A stretch of 6,147 nt of DNA, taken from an uncultured Chlamydiae bacterium. GTDB lineage: Bacteria; Chlamydiota; Chlamydiia; Chlamydiales; Rhabdochlamydiaceae. Numbering within the stretch: position 1 is the first letter of the stretch; each line of letters begins with the position of its first letter. The stretch spans positions 1 to 6,147 of the forward strand of contig CAIPRZ010000092.1 of NCBI GenBank assembly GCA_903867585.1. The letters run 5' to 3'. Below the pieces are notes generated by a model. It worked only from the letters and a program-made list of their open reading frames with translations. It made no database searches and was not told the origin of the DNA. The translations under genes were made by a program, and so were the position numbers. Positions 5,606 to 6,147 of this stretch are shown piece by piece.

Positions 5606-6147
5606 TTAACACTAACAATTAGTTTTAGATTCTCTGTAAGCATTTGAAATATTTATCATATGATTCTTTGGGTTAAAACCACCACCTGGTTGGTAAAATT
5701 TAAAAAATCCCTCCAAAACAGAGGCTGATGATTTAGTTGAATTTAAAATCTCAAGCTGAGTGTATGCTATTGCATCAATGTCCTTTTAGAACTAAATCTC
5801 TGTGTCGATAATTTTGTCGATTTTGTGTTTTGTCACTTTGTTTTCTGTTTAGATCTTGTATTTCACTGACTATATTTAGAGACCAGGGACTTATTGTAAG
5901 CTAGGAATAAAGTTTTTGTGTATCATAAATCCTAATAGCAACAGATATAAGCTAAATGAATTCAACCTTTTTGTCTTATCTGAGTTTGACAATTTTGACC
6001 AGTGCTTAATTACTAAACAACACTCTCTAAATCGCTTATCTAGTTTGCAGTATGTTAATATTAATTAACTGTTCAGAATTTCAAGTTACTTGTTAACAAG
6101 TATATCAACATCAATTTCTTTAAAATTTGTTCCAACCTTCTTCTTTA
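5474..6147 (-). CDS. Cid1-type terminal uridylyltransferase / non-canonical poly(A) polymerase fragment, ciliate nuclear code
   Basis: The minus-strand frame with codons from 6145 down to 5474 holds 224 codons, no TGA, seven TAA and four TAG. Read with TAA/TAG as Gln it gives a coherent nucleotidyltransferase. IDVDILVN (6115-6092) carries the third catalytic Asp of the pol-beta-like fold. LDKRFRECCLVIKHWSKL, LNSFSLYLLLLGF (from 5965) and NFIPSLQ match the central domain of Cid1 and its relatives. SVLEGFFKFY (5722-5693) followed by FNP matches the PAP-associated domain. Such enzymes add U or A to RNA 3' ends. The GS and first two catalytic Asp residues lie beyond the window, so activity cannot be judged. 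A Cys cluster (CxCx4CxC in the reassigned reading) follows the PAP-associated domain. No intron is seen. In-frame TGA occurs only at 5377-5375, inside tilS antisense, so the C-terminus is probably lost at the junction. This is a eukaryotic nuclear gene and foreign to the rest of the window. Confidence 0.85.

Noticed and set aside
5618..5785. Separate short minus-strand genes between standard stops in the right-end region
   Set aside because: The pieces all lie in one frame and together form one conserved protein once TAA and TAG are read as Gln.
5740..6088. Repeated QLEILNS heptapeptide in the TUTase fragment
   Set aside because: The two copies use different codons and lie at non-equivalent positions of the fold; this is probably coincidence.
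5474..6147. TUTase as a decayed pseudogene with ordinary nonsense mutations
   Set aside because: Eleven TAA/TAG and no TGA, with no frameshifts and conserved blocks intact throughout, do not look like decay.
1..6147. CRISPR array, tRNA, insertion sequence or transposase
   Set aside because: I saw no spaced repeats, cloverleaf or transposase motifs on either strand.

Overview
Most of this window (about 150 to 5473) reads as bacterial chromosome of moderately low GC. It is most like a member of the Chlamydiae, probably an environmental chlamydia living in a protist. The pointers are the sequence of the ribosomal protein S9 tail and the arrangement of two LptF/LptG permease genes divergent from tilS, which I recall from Chlamydia. 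The last ~670 bases do not belong to that genome. Read on the minus strand with TAA and TAG as glutamine (ciliate nuclear code), they encode one uninterrupted piece of a eukaryotic terminal uridylyltransferase / non-canonical poly(A) polymerase of the Cid1 type.

Layout. 1-~150: unassigned flank that runs into a 5'-truncated rpsI, so S9 lacks its N-terminal half. 356-384 and 403-429: two hairpin terminators between rpsI and the convergent minus-strand operon. 457-4865, minus strand: a tight four-gene unit transcribed in the order lptF, lptG, PAP2-type phosphatase, M32 carboxypeptidase; the first three are joined by ATGA overlaps. 4866-4918: short divergent intergenic region. 4919-~5473, plus strand: the N-terminal two thirds or so of tilS. 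~5474-6147, minus strand: the ciliate-type gene fragment, truncated both by the window edge and by the junction.

How the genes fit together. LptF and LptG are the inner-membrane permease subunits of the LPS exporter. A membrane PAP2 phosphatase translationally coupled to them suggests a role in lipid A or undecaprenyl-phosphate metabolism; this is inference. The M32 carboxypeptidase is a cytosolic peptide-trimming enzyme at the end of the unit. S9 and TilS are essential translation genes, and each is cut at an end of the bacterial block.

The main discovery is the bacterial/ciliate junction. It is either a chimera from assembly or whole-genome amplification of a ciliate and its chlamydial symbiont, or a real piece of symbiont chromosome in a ciliate nuclear genome. 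The sequence alone cannot separate these; reads across about 5473 and about 110-150 would.
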